From the NCBI RefSeq assembly GCF_000218785.1, contig NZ_AFPO01000011.1, positions 124,001 through 188,000 of the forward strand: a stretch of DNA of 64,000 nucleotides. The letters run 5' to 3'. The position numbers and the translations under genes were made by a program. The notes under the pieces are model-generated. The model searched no databases, had not been told where the DNA came from, and saw only the letters and a list, made by a program, of their open reading frames with translations. Position 1 is the stretch's first letter, and every line of letters begins with the position of its first letter. The DNA comes from Idiomarina sp. A28L. Lineage in GTDB: Bacteria; Pseudomonadota; Gammaproteobacteria; Enterobacterales; Alteromonadaceae. Below, in pieces: positions 56,013 to 64,000 of the stretch.

Positions 56013-58076
56013 ATGCGGAAAGTTTCATCATTGGCATTCGGAATTGCCTTAGCGCTTGGTTTAGCAGCGTGTTCAGAAGCACCATCAGAGAATACTGAGG
56101 GCAATACAAGTAGCGTTAACCAAACGCAATTAAGCTCTGGTGTACAAACTGAAAACTTAGATACTTCAGTGCGTGCGCAAGATAATTTCTTTCGCTACGT
56201 AAATGGCCAATGGCTGGCGCGTACTGAAATACCAAGTGATCGTGCGCGCTGGGGAAGCTTCGATGAATTGCGTGAGCGTGCTGAGGAGCACGTACTGGAA
56301 ATTGTTCGAGAAGCGGCAAATGGCAGCGGTGCTGCTGGCAGTAACCAACAAAAAATCGGTGATTTGTTTCGCTCATATATGGATGAAGAGCGCATTGAAG
56401 AACTTGGCCTAAGCCCGTTAGCTGAAGATTTTGCTACAATTGATGCGTTGGATTCTCATGCTGCTTTAGCCACTTATTGGGGAGAACAGCAGCGCTACCG
56501 TGCTGGTACACCTATCGCTCTGAGCGTTGGCCAAGATCAAATGAGTTCTGATCAGTACGTTACCTCGTTAAGCCAATCCGGTTTGGGGTTACCCGACCGT
56601 GATTATTATTTAAGCGATGATGAACGCAATCAAATATTGCGCAGGCAATATGCCGAATTCATCCAAGAGCTTTGGAATGAGGCAGGTTGGGCGAATGCCG
56701 AAACAGCAGCGGAAACCATACTTGCAATTGAAACTCAGATTGCAGCAGAGCATTGGAGCAGAATTCAAAATCGTGATCGTGTTGCCTCATATAACAAAAT
56801 GAGTATCGAAGAACTTACCGAGGCAGCGCCAGATTTTGATTGGCAGGCCTTTATTGCTGCGGCTGATTTAGATATAGCGGAAATCGTTGTTCGGCAACCT
56901 GATTACATGGCTGCATTTGCTCGCATGCAAAATAATATTGCCGTAGCTGATTGGCAAACGTATCTAAAATTCCATGCTTTGCGTTCATCAGCTAGCATGT
57001 TAAGTAGTAATTTTGCCGCTGTTAGTTTTGATTTCTATGGCCGAATTCTACAAGGCCTTGAGGAAGATCGTTCACGTGAGCGCCGGGCGGTAAGTGCAGT
57101 GGAGAGCGTACTGGGCTTCATGGTTGGCGAAGAATACGTAGCGCGCCATTTTAAACCTGAAGCACAAGAGCGAATGGCCGAGATGGTTGATAATATTTTA
57201 ATCGCGTTTGGTGAAGCGATCGACCAACTTGATTGGATGACAGCAGAAACAAAAACACAAGCACATGAAAAACTGGCTACTTTCACTACGAAAATCGGGT
57301 ATCCAGAAAAATGGCGTAATTATGATTGCGTTACTATCGAAGCAGATGATTTGTTTGGAAACATGCGCCGCTCAGCTGATTGTGAATACGATCGCATGAT
57401 AAGTCGTTTAGGTGAGCCTGTTGATGCTTATGATTGGGGTATGACACCGCAAACGGTTAATGCATATTATCGCTCTACTATGAATGAAATCGTTTTTCCT
57501 GCTGCCATTCTACAGCCACCATTTTTTGATGTTAACGCCGATGATGCAGTAAATTATGGTGCAATTGGTGCAGTAATCGGCCACGAAATAACCCATGGCT
57601 TTGATGACCAAGGCCGGCGTTCAGATGGTGATGGTAATTTACGTGATTGGTGGAGCCCGGTTGATGAAGAACAGTTCAGAACGCGCGCGCAACAGGTAGT
57701 TGATCAATTTAGCGCGTTTAATCCAATAGACGATTTATACCTACAAGGTGCATTGAGCTTGGGTGAAAATATCGCAGATTTAGGTGGCCTAAACGTAGCG
57801 CTTCGCGGTTATCGGAATTCACTGGCGGGTAATGAGGCACCAGTGATAGATGGTTTCACCGGCGAACAACGTTTCTTTGTTGGCTGGGGGCAAATTTGGC
57901 GCATTAAGTTCCGTGATGAAGCGTTGCGCCGGCAAGTAGTGGTGGGCCCACACTCACCTGGTAAGTATCGCGTTCTTGGGCCGTTATCTAACATGCCAGA
58001 GTTTTACCAAGCGTTTGATGTGGAGCCAGGCGATGAAATGTATCGCGGCGATGATATTCGCGTGAAAATTTGGTAG
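56013..58076 (+). CDS. M13 family metallopeptidase (neprilysin/PepO-like), lipoprotein
   Basis: A 687-residue zinc endopeptidase for short peptides. The signal ends in lipobox LAAC (MRKVSSLAFGIALALGLAAC, Cys20). The zinc motif HEITH is at 524-528 (VIGHEITHGFDDQG), followed by SLGENIADLGGLNVAL with the third ligand (ENIAD). The substrate-binding NAYYRSTMNEIVFPAAILQPPFF stretch (M13 signature NAYY) precedes it. The C-terminus ends VKIW, with the tryptophan typical for M13. Preceded by AAGG. A terminator follows 36 bases after the stop. Confidence 0.95.
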   Translation: MRKVSSLAFGIALALGLAACSEAPSENTEGNTSSVNQTQLSSGVQTENLDTSVRAQDNFFRYVNGQWLARTEIPSDRARWGSFDELRERAEEHVLEIVREAANGSGAAGSNQQKIGDLFRSYMDEERIEELGLSPLAEDFATIDALDSHAALATYWGEQQRYRAGTPIALSVGQDQMSSDQYVTSLSQSGLGLPDRDYYLSDDERNQILRRQYAEFIQELWNEAGWANAETAAETILAIETQIAAEHWSRIQNRDRVASYNKMSIEELTEAAPDFDWQAFIAAADLDIAEIVVRQPDYMAAFARMQNNIAVADWQTYLKFHALRSSASMLSSNFAAVSFDFYGRILQGLEEDRSRERRAVSAVESVLGFMVGEEYVARHFKPEAQERMAEMVDNILIAFGEAIDQLDWMTAETKTQAHEKLATFTTKIGYPEKWRNYDCVTIEADDLFGNMRRSADCEYDRMISRLGEPVDAYDWGMTPQTVNAYYRSTMNEIVFPAAILQPPFFDVNADDAVNYGAIGAVIGHEITHGFDDQGRRSDGDGNLRDWWSPVDEEQFRTRAQQVVDQFSAFNPIDDLYLQGALSLGENIADLGGLNVALRGYRNSLAGNEAPVIDGFTGEQRFFVGWGQIWRIKFRDEALRRQVVVGPHSPGKYRVLGPLSNMPEFYQAFDVEPGDEMYRGDDIRVKIW

Positions 58077-58111
58077 TTCAGGCACTCAGTTAGGAATCAT
58101 TGAGTGGTACT

Positions 58112-58137
58112 AAACGCCGGTAATTACCGGCGTTTTT
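58112..58137 (+). terminator. Intrinsic terminator after the M13 peptidase
   Basis: AAACGCCGGTAA (58112-58123) and TTACCGGCGTTT (58124-58135) are perfect complements, followed by further T. It separates the M13 gene from threonine aldolase. Confidence 0.88.
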
Positions 58138-58187
58138 AATACGGTTTTTTGAAGCAATTCGAACCGGTTTGTTAAGGAATTATGTGA

Positions 58188-59216
58188 GTGATTATAGCCA
58201 ATAAAACAATTGATTTACGCAGCGATACGGTTACTCAGCCAAGCGCTGCAATGCGTGAATATATGCTAGCTGCGCAAACAGGCGATGATGTGTACGGGGA
58301 AGATCCCACAATAAATTTGCTTGAACAGCGGGTTGCAAAACTTTTTGCTAAAGAATCAGCACTTTTGTGTACTAGTGGTACGCAAAGTAATTTAATTGCG
58401 CTTCTGAGCCATTGTCAGCGCGGCGAAGAATATATTGTAGGTGAGGAATATCACACTTATCGTTATGAAGCGGGCGGTGCTGCGGTGTTGGGCGGAATAG
58501 TGCCACAAACTGTGCCAGTACAAGCCGATGGTAGTCTGAGTGTTGATGTATTGGCGAGCAAAATCAAAGTTGATGATCCTCATTTTCCAATTACACGCCT
58601 TATTGCACTGGAAAACACCCACTGTGGCAAAATAGTGTCACCAGAATTTATTTCTGCAACAAGAATACTTTGCGATAAACATAATCTGCAACTACATCTA
58701 GACGGGGCACGATTATTTAACGCTCAGGTAGCAAGTAATACGCCATTGGTAGAGATGGTAGCGCCATTTGATAGTGTGTCGGTGTGCTTTTCAAAAGGGC
58801 TCGGAACACCGATCGGTTCTGTTTTAGTAGGTTCAGAAGCATTGATCAAGCGCGCTCGCCGCTGGCGAAAAATGCTCGGTGGCGGCATGCGGCAAGCAGG
58901 TATTATAGCTGCATCGCTTGATTATGCCCTTGATAACAATATAGAGCGCCTTGCTGCCGATCATGAAAATGCACACTTGTTGGCTTCTAAATTACAGGCT
59001 CTAAACAGCTCTACTTTTAGTGTTGAGCCGGTGCAAACTAATATGGTTTATTTACACTTTGAGAGCGCAGATATCGCTAAAAAGGTGAGCAATATATTAC
59101 AGCAAGAGGGCATTAAAGCGCCAAGTAGCAAAAAAATGCGATTGGTTACGCATTTGGATATTCAAACTGAAGATGTTGAGCGAATCGTTCAAGGTTTTCG
59201 CCGAGCCCTTGTGTGA
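58188..59216 (+). CDS. ltaE: Low-specificity L-threonine aldolase
   Basis: A PLP enzyme (fold type I) that splits L-threonine or L-allo-threonine to glycine and acetaldehyde. The 342-residue protein starts with GTG at 58188, with AAGGA 9 bases upstream. It opens IDLRSDTVTQPSAAMREYMLAAQTGDDVYGEDP, and has the PLP lysine at 203 in CFSKGLGTPIGS, plus HLDGARLFNAQVAS and EEYHTYRYEAGG. All are family signatures. Ends 7 bases from a convergent small membrane protein gene, with no terminator between. Confidence 0.95.
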   Translation: MIIANKTIDLRSDTVTQPSAAMREYMLAAQTGDDVYGEDPTINLLEQRVAKLFAKESALLCTSGTQSNLIALLSHCQRGEEYIVGEEYHTYRYEAGGAAVLGGIVPQTVPVQADGSLSVDVLASKIKVDDPHFPITRLIALENTHCGKIVSPEFISATRILCDKHNLQLHLDGARLFNAQVASNTPLVEMVAPFDSVSVCFSKGLGTPIGSVLVGSEALIKRARRWRKMLGGGMRQAGIIAASLDYALDNNIERLAADHENAHLLASKLQALNSSTFSVEPVQTNMVYLHFESADIAKKVSNILQQEGIKAPSSKKMRLVTHLDIQTEDVERIVQGFRRALV

Positions 59217-59223
59217 GGTTCGG

Positions 59224-59544
59224 TTAATCTGATTTATTAATTACTTCCGCATCAAAAACGCGGCCTTGTTGAGGCTGGTTTTGGTGCGCATTTTGCTGCT
59301 CAGCTTGTTGTTGAGCGGCTTTGTTTTGAAACCCTGCCATTCTTCGTTTTCCGCGCCAAATCATAATCGGGATAAGCAACCAACTTAAAAGCAGCATAAA
59401 TACGAACACGGCAATACCTACCACAAGCAGCATCCCTAGCACTATCCAAGCAATTATCCTCGCGAAAACGCCACTATTATTGGCCTCTTTAAGTTTATTT
59501 TGCATGGCGGCAGTGTAGGCCTTAAATCGAGAACGATACATCAT
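59224..59544 (-). CDS. Small membrane protein of unknown function
   Basis: A 106-residue protein with a basic N-terminus (MMYRSRFKAYTAAMQNKLKEANN), a long hydrophobic region (about 30-60, probably one to two helices, FARIIAWIVLGMLLVVGIAVFVFMLLLSWLLIPIMIW), RGKRRMAGF, and a Gln/Ala-rich, low-complexity tail (KAAQQQAEQQNAHQNQPQQG). AAGG lies 9 bases before ATG 59544; frames further up lack such a site. I do not recognise the family; many Alteromonadales carry similar small proteins near tRNA genes. It lies downstream of tRNA-Pro on the same strand, 7 bases from ltaE. Confidence 0.65.
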   Translation of the reverse strand: MMYRSRFKAYTAAMQNKLKEANNSGVFARIIAWIVLGMLLVVGIAVFVFMLLLSWLLIPIMIWRGKRRMAGFQNKAAQQQAEQQNAHQNQPQQGRVFDAEVINKSD

Positions 59545-59659
59545 AGAGTTTGCCTTGTAGAAATAACCAGACATCATTATACCGAAATTTCCAGAAATAT
59601 TCAGAGAGAGCATGCTAGAGCAGTGTATTCTTTAATCAGAATTTGCAGAAGAAGAGAAT

Positions 59660-59736
59660 TGGTCGGCGTGAGAGGATTTGAACCTCCGACCCCTGACACC
59701 CCATGACAGTGCGCTACCAAGCTGCGCCACACGCCG
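59660..59736 (-). tRNA. tRNA-Pro (anticodon GGG)
   Basis: A 77-base tRNA on the minus strand with encoded CCA (59660-59662). The acceptor stem is CGGCGTG (59730-59736) paired with CACGCCG (59664-59670); the D-arm has AGCTTGGTA, and the T-arm GGAGG-TTCAAAT-CCTCT is complete. The anticodon loop ATGGGGT with the stem-pairing U-U mismatch is as in E. coli tRNA-Pro(GGG). Reads CCC and CCU proline codons. Confidence 0.95.
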
Positions 59737-59944
59737 ACCGAGTTGGCTATAATACGGTTTCGTGCAGAAATGGCAAGCTTCATAGTGGATTGAATCCGTT
59801 AACTGCTGTTATTTTAAGCATCAGCAATGGGGTAAGGTAAGGAATAACATTTCTCACCGTATAACATTTTACACAGTGGTATTTTCAAGATTTCGTGGTA
59901 GTTTTGAAATATTACTAATCAGAATAATAAACATAGGTTTAGTT

Positions 59945-61915
59945 ATGAAGAAAGCACTCCTGTTAGTTACTGCCATGCTTACAGTTGGTTTCAGTGTTCA
60001 TGCGAATGATACCGCACCAATTAGCTTGCAAGATTATGCGCGTCATGCCCAATTCATCGATGTGAAGATATCGCCACAGGGTAAATATTTAGCAGCCACA
60101 AGCCGTAATGAAGAGGGAGGCATTCGCCTCACCGTGTTAGATATTAATTCTCGCGCTGTACTTTCAGCTACTGAGTTACGCGGCAATGAATCGGTTAATA
60201 CTTTCAATTGGGTAAGCGATGATCGTTTACTCATGACCATGGCTCGCGAAGTAGGAGCGCTCGATGCGCCAATTCCTACCGGGGAATTGTTTGCTATGGA
60301 TGCGAATGGCTCACGCCGCGTTATATTAACTGGCCCTCGTTCTCGAGATGGCGAGCGAGTCATTTCATCAGTGGTAGATTGGCTACCAGATAACCCGCGT
60401 GAAGTATTGATTTCAAGTTATTCTATGACCTCACAAGAACCCTGGTTAGATATCTATAAGATGCGCGTTGATTCCGGCCGCAAGCGCAGTGAAGGGCGTA
60501 TTCCACTTCGGGCTCGCCGTGGCACATCGGTACAGGTTATTACAGATAGTGGCGGAGAGCCGCGCGTTGCTGTAGGTGTGGATCCCGAACGAAATAATCA
60601 AATTATTACTATGGTTCGGGAAGGGCGTTCGAATAATTGGTCGGAATTAATGCGCCATAATGAAAATGAAGGTGGTTTTAGCCCGTTGGCGTTTACCGCA
60701 AGCCAAAATTTGTTGATGGGTTTAAGCGATCGCGATTCCGATACTAGAGCAATTTCACTACTCAATATTGAAACCGGAGAAGAAGAGATATTAGCGGTTC
60801 ATCCTGGTACTGATTTGATGCCGATTTTCAGTATTAACAAAGGTCGGCCGTATGAAGTAATTGGCGCTGCTTATGAATATGAAGGCATCGATGCGGTATT
60901 TTTTGATGGTTTACAAGATGAATCGTTTAGCCGTGTAGTACAAAGTTTGATGGCTACCTTTCCCGGGCGTTCGGTAGGCGTAAACTCTGCAACTCACGAC
61001 AACAAACAAATGATTCTTACGGTGAGCGGTGCGAATCACCCTCGCCAGTTCTTTTTGTTTGATACAGAAAAAACGCAACTTACCGAACTCGCTGCAGCAA
61101 CCCCTTGGCTGAATAATCCGAGCTTGCCAGAAACGCAAACGATAGTGTACAAGAGCCGCGATGGCCTTGATATTCATGCGTTGTTAACGTTACCAAAAGG
61201 GCAGACTGCCGAAAATTTACCATTGATTATGCTGCCGCATGGTGGCCCGCATGGTATTCGTGATTCCGTTACTTATATGGATCCAGATGCAAAAGTATTG
61301 GCACAAAACGGTTATGCGGTTTTGCAACCTAACTTCCGTGGTTCAGGAGGATTTGGACGTGAATTCTTGGAGGCTGGTTACCGTAACTGGGGTACTACAA
61401 TGATCAATGATATGACCGATGGTGTTCTGCACTTAGCCGAGCAAGGCATTATTAATAAAAGCCGCGTGTGCGCCTATGGGGCTTCTTATGGCGGGTATGC
61501 TGCATTGATGAGCGCGGTTCGCGAACCCGATTTGTATAAATGTACCGTTGGATTCGTGGGTGTATATGATCTTGATTTAATGTTTACTGATGGAGATATT
61601 CCTCAAGGGCAGGCCGGTGTAAATTTCTTAAACACTGTGCTGCCACAAGATTCTGCTGGGCGTAGAGCACAATCACCACTTCATAATCTCGATAAGTTGA
61701 AAGCGCCTGTGTTTATTATTCATGGTGGCCGTGATGTTCGTGTTCCGGTTGTTCAAGCGGAACGTTTACGCGAAGCACTTGAAGAGCGGGAACACCCTTA
61801 TGAGTGGATGCTTAAGGAAAATGAAGGCCACGGCTTTTACAAGCCTGAAAATAACGTTGAACGTTGGCAAAAGATGTTAGCGTTCTTCAATAAACATATT
61901 GGTGAAGCCAACTAA
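59945..61915 (+). CDS. S9 family serine peptidase, periplasmic
   Basis: A 656-residue exported peptidase. Start at 59945 (MKKALLLVTAMLTVGFSVHA, cleavage near VHA-ND) follows TAGG; the longer frame upstream has no signal. The N-terminal propeller (about 30-380) opens DYARHAQFIDVKISPQGKYLAATSRN. The C-terminal hydrolase has the nucleophile Ser514 in GASYGGYAAL, oxyanion region LPHGGPHGIRD, acid Asp in HGGRDVRVPVVQAERL, and His in ENEGHGFYKPEN. It resembles dipeptidyl/acylaminoacyl peptidases of Idiomarina and Shewanella. It ends before a strong bidirectional terminator. Confidence 0.92.
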   Translation: MKKALLLVTAMLTVGFSVHANDTAPISLQDYARHAQFIDVKISPQGKYLAATSRNEEGGIRLTVLDINSRAVLSATELRGNESVNTFNWVSDDRLLMTMAREVGALDAPIPTGELFAMDANGSRRVILTGPRSRDGERVISSVVDWLPDNPREVLISSYSMTSQEPWLDIYKMRVDSGRKRSEGRIPLRARRGTSVQVITDSGGEPRVAVGVDPERNNQIITMVREGRSNNWSELMRHNENEGGFSPLAFTASQNLLMGLSDRDSDTRAISLLNIETGEEEILAVHPGTDLMPIFSINKGRPYEVIGAAYEYEGIDAVFFDGLQDESFSRVVQSLMATFPGRSVGVNSATHDNKQMILTVSGANHPRQFFLFDTEKTQLTELAAATPWLNNPSLPETQTIVYKSRDGLDIHALLTLPKGQTAENLPLIMLPHGGPHGIRDSVTYMDPDAKVLAQNGYAVLQPNFRGSGGFGREFLEAGYRNWGTTMINDMTDGVLHLAEQGIINKSRVCAYGASYGGYAALMSAVREPDLYKCTVGFVGVYDLDLMFTDGDIPQGQAGVNFLNTVLPQDSAGRRAQSPLHNLDKLKAPVFIIHGGRDVRVPVVQAERLREALEEREHPYEWMLKENEGHGFYKPENNVERWQKMLAFFNKHIGEAN

Positions 61916-61939
61916 AGTTTAGCATCGAGTTGTACTAAT

Positions 61940-61979
61940 GGCGCAAGTGTTGCGTTGAAACTAAAGCAACGCTTGCGCC
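61940..61979 (+). other. Long hairpin downstream of the S9 peptidase
   Basis: GGCGCAAGTGTTG (61940-61952) pairs with CAACGCTTGCGCC (61967-61979) over 13 bp with one G-T pair; the loop is 14 bases. No T-run follows; the true terminator is the next hairpin. It may protect the mRNA end, or be the remains of an earlier terminator. Confidence 0.6.
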
Positions 61980-61997
61980 GGATTCGAAAAATAACAA

Positions 61998-62033
61998 AAA
62001 GGGGGCTTCTATCTTAAGATAGCAGCCCCCTTT
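61998..62033. terminator. Bidirectional terminator between S9 peptidase and yejM-like genes
   Basis: AAAGGGGGCT (61998-62007) pairs with AGCCCCCTTT (62024-62033); inside it TATCTT-AAGATA (62010-62021) continues the stem after a 2-base mismatch. The genes on both sides converge on it. Confidence 0.88.
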
Positions 62034-62084
62034 CTTATCAATAATCGGCCATTAACGTTGGTAATACAGTACTATCATGTAAAC

Positions 62085-63683
62085 CTAACCTCCAAAGCGC
62101 TGGAGTTCTCGCAAGCTCTGAATGAATACGGGGGTAGGCGGCACAGCACCTGGTACAATTTCACCATCTGCATTAAATAGCTGCATATCACCGTTCTCAT
62201 CTATTACCGTAGTTTGGCTATTTTCAAAAATATAAATATATGGCCGAACACTCATAACTCTTGGCAGATTACGGCTTTCTTGACGCATATCTTGGCCGTT
62301 AGTAAAGCTGCGGAAGCCATCAGCACACGACATAAAATTGCTCAGCGCAGTGGGTACTATATCTTCTAATGTCGATAATTGTCGGTTGTTTAGCTGCATG
62401 TTAAGCGTGTAGAGAGGAACCGCTAAACTTTGTGGATCAGCATTTACCATACTCCCGGTAAGTTGACGATTAGTAAGTGCCGTTATGATAATTTGTTGTG
62501 TACTCGGCTGCTGTGCTAAAAATTCAATAATGTTCGCGGTATCTAAATTAGCTGCGAGAACGATATCAAGAGTAAAGTTATAATTTACCTGGCCAGAAAA
62601 AAGCGTGAAGCTACTTTCTAAAGCGGCTGGGAGGGCATGCTCTGGAAATTCTTCAGTACTAAATAGCCGTACTGGCGTGGCGAAATCATTCATGATCTGC
62701 AAATAAGCTGGATCCACATTTTGTTGTTTAAGGCTTTCTGTATATAAATCGGGCATTCCGTACAACAAATTGTATACCGCTGTAGGCACTTGGCGTTGGC
62801 CTAAATGGCGGTGCTGATGAAGCTGCAGCGTAGGTATTGCTTGAGTTAATTCGGTTTGTTGAGCACTAGAAAGTGAATCAAACGCAATAATCGTAACCCC
62901 TTGATTACTTGAAAACTTGCTACAAAGCATAGGTGTATGAGGGTATCGTGCAACTAAACGCTGATTCCCAGTTAGCCTATCACTTTGTGATTGAAAGCCT
63001 TCTACCGTAATCCAACCGTGCCGCGCCATAAGCGATTTTGCTGTTGTTGGATAAGATAATGGAAACAAATCATCTTGTTGAGTAATGGGGGTATAGATAT
63101 TCGCATCAGCCCAAATGTGCGTGCTATGGCTAATGAGGAAAGAACCAATAAATACAGCCGCCAGAACTTTTGCAAAACCTTGTCCTTGCAGAGAATCATG
63201 TCGCTTCCAGCTTAGGTTAGCTAAAATGAGCTGTAATCCGAGAATGAACAAGAATGAGAATATCACTACCAGCAGCATTAAGAAGCTGCCGCCAGGGAAC
63301 CACTCCTCAGCGTCAGCCGCGAGTTGTGTAAGTGAGTAGGTGTTTAAGTGGAAGCCATATTGGCCAAAGAAAATAGCATCAAACAACAATGCAAATATGC
63401 CAATACTTGCGATTACAGCAGCGTAACCGCGAAGTATCCCGGAGTACGGTAAAATAAGGCAAAATGGAAACACTAAAACAATAAAAAATACGAATGGTAA
63501 AAATGCAAAATGCCCTAGCCAGCTGATGATTAGATAACCGGTAGCCAAGGCACTTGTGCTATCTAATGCACTTTGTACATAAAATAAGCCAATCACTAGG
63601 CAAATAAGAATGTTGGCGAGCGTGAACCAGTGCCCCCAACTTACTAATTTTGCGATACGATCGCGTTGCTTATATTTACCCAT
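62085..63683 (-). CDS. yejM: YejM/PbgA-like DUF3413 inner membrane protein
   Basis: YejM (PbgA, LapC) senses LPS at the inner membrane and controls LpxC turnover through LapB. The 532-residue protein has a short basic N-terminus (RDRIAKLVSWGHWFTLANI, DUF3413 start), five membrane helices (about 18-195; e.g. YLIISWLGHFAFLPFVFFIVLVFPFCLILPYSG) and a periplasmic domain of about 330 residues corresponding to the sulfatase-like fold. That domain is shorter than in E. coli (586 total), and metal-ligand motifs of true sulfatases (CxPSR, HGD) are absent, as in the non-catalytic regulator. Downstream of yejL on the same strand, as in E. coli. Confidence 0.88.
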   Translation of the reverse strand: MGKYKQRDRIAKLVSWGHWFTLANILICLVIGLFYVQSALDSTSALATGYLIISWLGHFAFLPFVFFIVLVFPFCLILPYSGILRGYAAVIASIGIFALLFDAIFFGQYGFHLNTYSLTQLAADAEEWFPGGSFLMLLVVIFSFLFILGLQLILANLSWKRHDSLQGQGFAKVLAAVFIGSFLISHSTHIWADANIYTPITQQDDLFPLSYPTTAKSLMARHGWITVEGFQSQSDRLTGNQRLVARYPHTPMLCSKFSSNQGVTIIAFDSLSSAQQTELTQAIPTLQLHQHRHLGQRQVPTAVYNLLYGMPDLYTESLKQQNVDPAYLQIMNDFATPVRLFSTEEFPEHALPAALESSFTLFSGQVNYNFTLDIVLAANLDTANIIEFLAQQPSTQQIIITALTNRQLTGSMVNADPQSLAVPLYTLNMQLNNRQLSTLEDIVPTALSNFMSCADGFRSFTNGQDMRQESRNLPRVMSVRPYIYIFENSQTTVIDENGDMQLFNADGEIVPGAVPPTPVFIQSLRELQRFGG

Positions 63684-63696
63684 AGCACTCTTCTTT

Positions 63697-63918
63697 TTAT
63701 TGCTCTTTTGCTACTGATTGTAGCAGTATCTGGCCAAATTGTTTGGCAATGGCTTGCCGCTTTTGTGCCGGTACGTGTTCTTGCAAAATGTGAGTTACAA
63801 CATTGCCAAGGGTCATTAGTGCCAAATCATTCGGTGCTTTATCTTTGGCCAGAATATCTAGAATGCTATCTATTAACTGGTCTTGTCGTTCTTGATCGTA
63901 TTTTGAAACAATCGGCAT
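63697..63918 (-). CDS. yejL: YejL family protein (DUF1414)
   Basis: A 73-residue cytosolic alpha-helical protein. MPIVSKYDQERQDQLIDSILDILAKDKAPNDLALMTLGNVVTHILQEHVPAQKRQAIAKQFGQILLQS aligns with the remembered E. coli YejL (HKAPTDLSLMVLGNMVT, PAQRQAIANSFA). The role is unknown. It lies 13 bases upstream of yejM, and a divergent gene starts on the other side, as in the E. coli yejK-yejL-yejM locus. Confidence 0.9.
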   Translation of the reverse strand: MPIVSKYDQERQDQLIDSILDILAKDKAPNDLALMTLGNVVTHILQEHVPAQKRQAIAKQFGQILLQSVAKEQ

Positions 63919-63991
63919 GATGATGGCCCCGGCTCCGTGTTAGAATAATACAAGTTTAACATAAATCAGATAGTTGCATAGCGAGAGAGCC

Positions 63992-64000
63992 ATGACATTG
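63992..64000 (+). CDS. Start of a divergent gene, cut by right window edge (probably yejK/ndpA)
   Basis: ATG-ACA-TTG at 63992-64000 is preceded by GAGAGAG and diverges from yejL. In E. coli the gene at this place is yejK, a nucleoid-associated protein. Only three codons are visible, so the assignment rests on synteny alone. Confidence 0.35.

Noticed and set aside
63666-63920. Open frame on + across yejL
   Set aside because: It lies antisense to yejL and the yejM start, which are supported by family similarity and synteny.

Overview
The window reads as chromosomal DNA of a marine, amino-acid-consuming gammaproteobacterium of the order Alteromonadales, most probably Idiomarinaceae (Idiomarina / Pseudidiomarina / Aliidiomarina). 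This is inference, based on gene order (eno-ftsB-ispD-ispF-truD-surE-pcm-nlpD-rpoS facing mutS, then pncC-recA; sapFDCBA-pspF facing pspABC), moderate G+C, many exported peptidases, and a complete phenylalanine/tyrosine degradation cluster. Most of the window is coding. No prophage, insertion sequence, CRISPR array or plasmid-like module is visible.

Layout. 1-7.5 kb: the 3' end of eno, an unidentified gene, then cell division (ftsB), isoprenoid (ispD, ispF), tRNA modification (truD), survival/repair (surE, pcm), envelope (nlpD) and stationary-phase sigma factor (rpoS) genes, all on +. 7.5-12 kb: mutS on - with its stop codon overlapping that of rpoS, then pncC and a LexA-controlled recA. 12-16.5 kb: a DUF885 lipoprotein peptidase, a patatin-like rssA, and putP on -. 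16.7-25 kb: sapABCDF and pspF on -, facing a sigma-54-type promoter and pspA-pspB-pspC on +. 25-33.7 kb: megL-phhA-phhB, tyrR, a large palindromic repeat element, and the translationally coupled hppD-hmgA-fahA-maiA operon. Together these convert Phe to Tyr and 4-hydroxyphenylpyruvate via homogentisate to fumarate and acetoacetate; only the aromatic aminotransferase is absent from the window. Three good TyrR-type operators and one weak one sit at the expected places.

33.8-46.4 kb: an S9 peptidase lipoprotein, a rhombosortase-like rhomboid protease, gamma-glutamyltransferase, a HIT protein, rlmI and metG on -, mrp and dcd on +, and a membrane EAL phosphodiesterase with a decayed GGDEF domain. 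46.4-52.2 kb (-): an S9 peptidase, an M14 carboxypeptidase and a YvcK/YbhK-family protein. 52.3-59.2 kb (+): Kdo transferase and Kdo kinase, a DUF192 protein, a small lipoprotein, a YgjV-like membrane protein, an M13 metallopeptidase and threonine aldolase. 59.2-64 kb: a small membrane protein and tRNA-Pro(GGG) on -, a further S9 peptidase on +, then yejM-like and yejL-like genes on - and the first codons of a divergent gene at the right edge.

No wholly new multi-gene system was found. The strongest unexplained items are the nested inverted-repeat element between tyrR and hppD (29272-29483), the placement of methionine gamma-lyase in the aromatic amino acid locus with a possible TyrR operator, a rhombosortase-like protease with no substrate nearby, and several perfect palindromes in short intergenic regions. 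All statements rest on reading the sequence and on recalled family knowledge; no database search was run.
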